From: Owenia fusiformis
Lineage: Eukaryota > Annelida > Polychaeta > Sabellida > Oweniidae
Reading direction: 5' to 3'
Length of the DNA: 64,000 bases
NCBI GenBank assembly: GCA_903813345.2
Contig: CAIIXF020000008.1
Location: 28,768,005 to 28,832,004 of the forward strand
Positions 60,340 to 64,000 of this stretch are shown here, piece by piece (within the stretch, counting starts at the first letter, position 1; every line of letters starts with the position of its first letter). A program made the position numbers and the translations under genes. The notes beneath the pieces are model-generated. The model was not told the DNA's origin, searched no databases, and saw nothing but the letters and a program-made list of their open reading frames with translations.

Positions 60340-60650
60340 TTGTGTCTTTATTTAAGTGCCACGCACCTTAATCGGCACCCAGCCTTATCAGGCGTATGAG
60401 GCACTATACAAATACATATACATATAATTACAGGGTGCTATTTATACAATTTTTGTTGTTTTTCAAGTGCTGACATTATAAATAAAGTTTTACACAATTT
60501 TTATTTGAAAGAAGATGTTTCAATAAATCTTGATTATCATGAACCATAGGGGGTCTGATTATCGTTTTTCTCAAATTTTTGTAACAATAGCATTCTAGAA
60601 GAAAATGTTTCTCAGTTTCTATATGTCCATATTTACACAATAAAAATAAT
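60340..60650 (-). mobile_element. LINE 3' remnant (zinc-knuckle end)
   Basis: The minus-strand frame reads LLCKYGHIETEKHFLLECYC, YKNLRKTI and ends KLYL followed by TAA near 60477. C-x-x-G-x-x-E-x-E-x-H-F-L-L-x-C is the conserved C-terminal motif after the reverse transcriptase of many invertebrate LINEs. The 3' tail contains GTGCCTCATACGCCTGATAA. Confidence 0.65.
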
Positions 60651-60829
60651 AAATTAATATGTAATTAAATAGAATAGAAAATAAATAAACATAATCTTTG
60701 GGGGCATTTGTGATATTGTTATCATGAATCAAACTTCCATTTTCCCAATAACCTCTTATATTTCGTAATATTTTGATGTCGGATGTAGACAAATACTTTT
60801 GTGATCTGCTTGAAGTACCTGCGTATTGT

Positions 60830-61400
60830 ATAACTTCTCAAGTTCTACACCATCTGTCTTTGAAAATACATAATCAATTCGACTAATCGAGCTACACCTT
60901 TCATCATGAAAAATGAGACCCTTTTCTATACAAGGATTTCCATCAAATCATTATCGTCAATTAATTTAAGGTTGGTCTTATTCTGACAACTAACCCCTCT
61001 GCTAGTGCAATTCTGTTCTATTATCACCATACGTCAATCGTTATTCAGATTAATGTATTGATGTATTCGATTACTTAGAGAATAAAATAGCGCGAGGTTG
61101 TTTCCTGTTTATTGTTATCTCTCGATAGGGAGTTCAAGCTTGCAATGTTTTTCACAACCTAAACGTGAACGGAAAATATTTAAGCGATGCGTTTAAATGA
61201 GCGAGTGGTCATACGTATAGGTTGGCGTTTCGATTTTATATGAAAGCTAAACTCCCTATTATTAGGCGTTTCGATTTTATATGCAAGCTTAAACTCCTAT
61301 TATTAGACTAACGTGAAAGCAGATATCTAATCAATAACATCTCTTTAAAACAATATAAAGCCATTTAGTTCTATCAAGTTCAAGCAAATAAAGTCTTTAG
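60830..61400. repeat. Segmental duplication, copy B, gene-distal part
   Basis: Homologous to 45330-46150. It lacks the GC-rich hairpin and the 430-bp insertion found in copy A. A local GGCGTTTCGATTTTATATG repeat occurs at about 61220-61310. Confidence 0.8.
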
Positions 61401-61843
61401 ACGTTCATTGCCAAACAATTATGGTCCAGGAAATAAATAATACACACTATAGTACACCTGGTTTAACCAAGACGGCAAAGCTTGACGGATGTTAAAAATA
61501 AACGCAGGAATATAATTGATCCATAAAATGTATATGTTCAACTTTCAAGACCTCTGAAATCATCAAGCTAAACCTCCAGCTGGTTAACTGACTTTAACCG
61601 GTAAAACCCTCCAATAGTCAGTCAATGCTTAAGCTGTAAATTGACACCACTATGAAAAAATAATAATAACAACTCTAATTCTTTATTTTCCAGAGAAAAC
61701 GTCAACGTGACCGTCTCTCCATCTCCCATATCCTTCCCATTTCTTCCTCTTGTCCCATCCTCATCTTGACTTCCCCATTCTCTTCTTCCAGTCCTCCCCT
61801 TCCTGCTCCCTTCCCTGAAAAATCTCTCACTCTGGCTCTCACT
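61401..61843. other. Downstream flank of the 61.8-kb lectin copy, CT-rich tract
   Basis: 61690-61830 is a pyrimidine-rich tract that has a counterpart at 48735-48985 in copy A. It has no coding support. Confidence 0.5.
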
Positions 61844-62052
61844 TTAGTGTGGTTCGTAAATAGCTACTTCACAAAGTGTCATGATTGTATTAGGTTGCTG
61901 TTGTACCCTTACATAACGGCCAGACAGTCCAAGCGGACAATTAAACATCTGCCAATCTTTCCCACATGTTGTCAATGGCCCAGTGTGGTACACGCATAGA
62001 TCCCAATTTGCGTCGTCTTTACTCACTTCGATTTTGAAATCTTGAAGCCGAT
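61844..62052 (-). CDS. FTP copy 3, second half (last exon)
   Basis: Acceptor TTTTTTAG; 209 bases; ends LCEVAIYEPH then TAA. Confidence 0.85.
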
Positions 62053-62704
62053 CTAAAAAAGGAATGCGAGGGGAGACTATACAGTTATACGTTACTATGA
62101 CTAATTGTTTTCGTTTTTCGATCTAAGCTTTATGCAAATTTATGAGACATAATATAAACCTTACATGTTCACATGGTTTTGAAATACTCTTGACATTTGT
62201 TCTCGTTCTCTCTCTCTTCTACTTATTCCGATGAATATCAATGCGTCATATATTCATATGGATTGGAACATATTTTACAGTGATTCTTGTTTACTATAAT
62301 ATAATTGTAGCACAAATAACTTTAATCACATTTATCAAATTTTTAGAAAGTGTTATCTACAGACCTTCTACAGCACCGGGATCACCACCACAATTGTCAC
62401 TTCCACGGCACTCTCTATTATACAATGCCACAGCCCCAATGTCGTACTCAGAAAGTAGGTCGACTTTCCACCATGGGTCAGCATCCCCGCCATTATTATG
62501 CGTGCAGGACGCATGCGCACCATCGCCATCTATATTGCCATCAACCGCATTAGCAGCGACATGATACGAATTAGTTGTTGATTGTGTGGCAACCTTATCA
62601 AGTGCAATGTTGTTCAATTCTGCAATATACAAAACGTCTAGATGGTTCTTGACTATTTCAACTTTTGCTAGCATTATCATTAACATATGTCCTATTACCA
62701 GCAT
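61844..62704 (-). CDS. Single FTP-domain lectin-like gene (duplicate), 2 exons
   Basis: Exon 62619-62365 (or from ATG 62704) joins 62052-61844, phase 1, stop TAA. It reads LNNIALDKVATQSTTNSYHV...ASCTHNNGGDADPWWKVDL...NRECRGSDNCGG, then DRLQDFKIEVSKDDANWDLC...GRYVRVQQQ...LCEVAIYEPH. If translation starts at 62704, MLVIGHMLMIMLA gives a plausible signal peptide and a single-domain protein of about 183 residues, a normal fucolectin size. Alternatively the TATATTGCAG acceptor at 62620-62621 is used and earlier exons lie beyond 62.7 kb. It is closely related to FTP domain 2 of the 49-kb gene. The canonical fucose motif is not intact. Confidence 0.7.
62365..62619 (-). CDS. FTP copy 3, first half
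   Basis: 255 open bases between a TATATTGCAG acceptor and a GTCTGT donor, the same structure as 49524-49778. Confidence 0.82.
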
Positions 62705-62989
62705 TTTGATTTGAAATCTAATTCTGCCATAAAAACAGATAATTAGATGTATTTCAATATCGCAATATTGTTTAACTTAGTTTAGCAATAACTTTGTTTA
62801 ACAATATTCAGTATATTTAACAATATATGTTTTGATTAGATACTATTCATTATCGATTAGTTTTAAATCTTGAGATCCCTCAATCACAAAATTTCAAGGC
62901 CCTTATAAAACAGTAGGGCCATGCACAACCCTTTTTTGAACAAGTTAAAAAACGCTTACAGACAAAAATCTCCATATGTTTTTGAGCCC

Positions 62990-63360
62990 AAGACAGCACT
63001 AGATTATGAGATCGAACGATTTATAGATCTACAGTTGTCCGACCATAAACCTACCTTTAATTGTGTTTAAAAACGAACTCGGGGAGAGGTGATAGATCTA
63101 ATCAGCTTTAAGGACATAGTTGAGAAAGTAAATTGGAATAGAAATTCTTTAGATTCTGCTTGAGCAATGCTACAAGCAACCGAAAAATAAGGAAAATTGT
63201 CATTGGAGCTAGTTCACTTACAATGCTTAAGAGAATGACAATGCTGCGAAATGTATACCTTGAATAAAAAATTTTCATCGCATCGTTTACTAAACTTATT
63301 GATAGAAAATATAGACAATCGATATCAAGGAAAGTAATTTTTTAATCCAATTTTTCCGAT
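62990..63360 (+). mobile_element. LINE-like remnant (endonuclease end)
   Basis: DLQLSDHKPTFNCV followed by a stop at about 63030-63072 recalls the SDHxP motif closing LINE apurinic endonucleases. Further decayed sequence to 63360 is shared with 50310-50620. Confidence 0.4.
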
Positions 63361-64000
63361 CAATAAAATAAGTTATGAAATGTTCATGGTAACACAAAAT
63401 ATAGATTATATCGTTCTCTCGGTTCGCCCCCGGAGGTTTCACTCCAATATACTTCTTAATACATATGTGCCACCCCAAAGACCCCCCTTTGAGCATTTTT
63501 CCATGTCAATTTCCTCTCAAGATTGAAGGTTTCTATGTTTAATTCCTCTGAGACCTATAAATGACTAAAAATCAACTTTTCTAATAATTTTTTCCAGGCC
63601 TCAGCAACAGATTTAACAAATTTAATACAATTTTCTAGAGAAAAACTGAATTTTGACTTAAAAAGGGTACTTTCTTAGACAATTTGCCATGTTTTTTCCC
63701 TCTCAGATTCGCCAATTTCCATGTTTGACGCTCAAAGCCAAAATTGGCCGTTCTGCACATACCTACCCAAAATATTTGAAGTGAACCCCCCGGGGGTCGC
63801 CGAAGATCCATTTGCTTTAAAACGTCGATTATACGAGTATATATAAGAAGAAGGCAACGACCTTTACATCTCTTTCAAAATGGAGGGAGTTATATCAATA
63901 CCGATTTCGATATTTTTATTTTCATTGAGTTAAACATGATGAATTGTTCCTATATCGAGTATTGACACAAAAATATTTTTCCTTTACTGTTGATTTTCTA
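63361..64000. other. Unassigned sequence at the window edge
   Basis: Contains GC-richer patches (CGCCCCCGGAGG, CCCCCCGGGGGTCGCCG) that look like pieces of a dispersed repeat. No exon is recognised. Confidence 0.35.

Noticed and set aside
61766-61999. Plus-strand frame over the CT-rich tract and lectin exon
   Set aside because: It is antisense to the FTP exon at 61844-62052, which has splice sites and domain similarity.
62241-62564. Plus-strand 107-codon frame
   Set aside because: It is antisense to the FTP exon 62365-62619.

Overview
This window is AT-rich, intron-rich animal DNA. Nothing prokaryotic is supported. Coding exons are short and have GT-AG junctions, introns reach 14.6 kb, and most of the sequence is inverted-repeat transposable elements (MITEs and foldback elements), LINE remnants and tandem arrays. 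A local family of F-type-lectin (FTP/F5-8C-like) genes, one with a PAN/apple domain, fits a lophotrochozoan, most likely a marine mollusc such as a bivalve. That assignment is inference, and a database search of the exons would settle it.

Layout. (1) 0.7-2.1 kb, minus strand: the last three exons of a small gene ending in a zinc-ribbon-like CxxC...CxxC tail, faintly reminiscent of COX5B. (2) 2.1-5.6 kb: promoter-like sequence with two full CRE sites (TGACGTCA) and two TA-flanked inverted-repeat elements. (3) 5.6-34.2 kb, plus strand: a PLEKHD1 orthologue. An N-terminal PH domain is encoded by exons 1-4, followed by a long coiled coil (exons 5-11) and a conserved C-terminal block (exon 12). 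Two mutually exclusive last exons, at 30.07 and 33.71 kb, have the same splice phase and predict 485- and 604-residue forms. Its introns carry many MITEs and tandem arrays. (4) 36.0-44.5 kb: a satellite-like array interrupted by a 7.73-kb element with inverted termini and a 3-bp target duplication (TTG). Each arm has about four 365-bp repeats. Inside are a decayed ORF and a nested 2.14-kb insertion made largely of CCATGG palindromes. (5) 45-52.8 kb, minus strand: a secreted PAN + FTP + FTP lectin-like gene (five exons). (6) 53-60 kb: several DNA transposons, a 601-bp x3 satellite and a foldback element with inverted 16-bp iterons. (7) 60.8-62.8 kb: a diverged duplicate of the 45.3-50.0 kb segment, with a further FTP gene copy. 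(8) 63-64 kb: LINE-like remnants and unassigned sequence.

PLEKHD1 and the lectin genes are functionally unrelated. The second half of the window is best read as a tandemly duplicated lectin locus embedded in repeats. Exon limits come from reading splice signals and phases by eye; no transcripts or searches were available.
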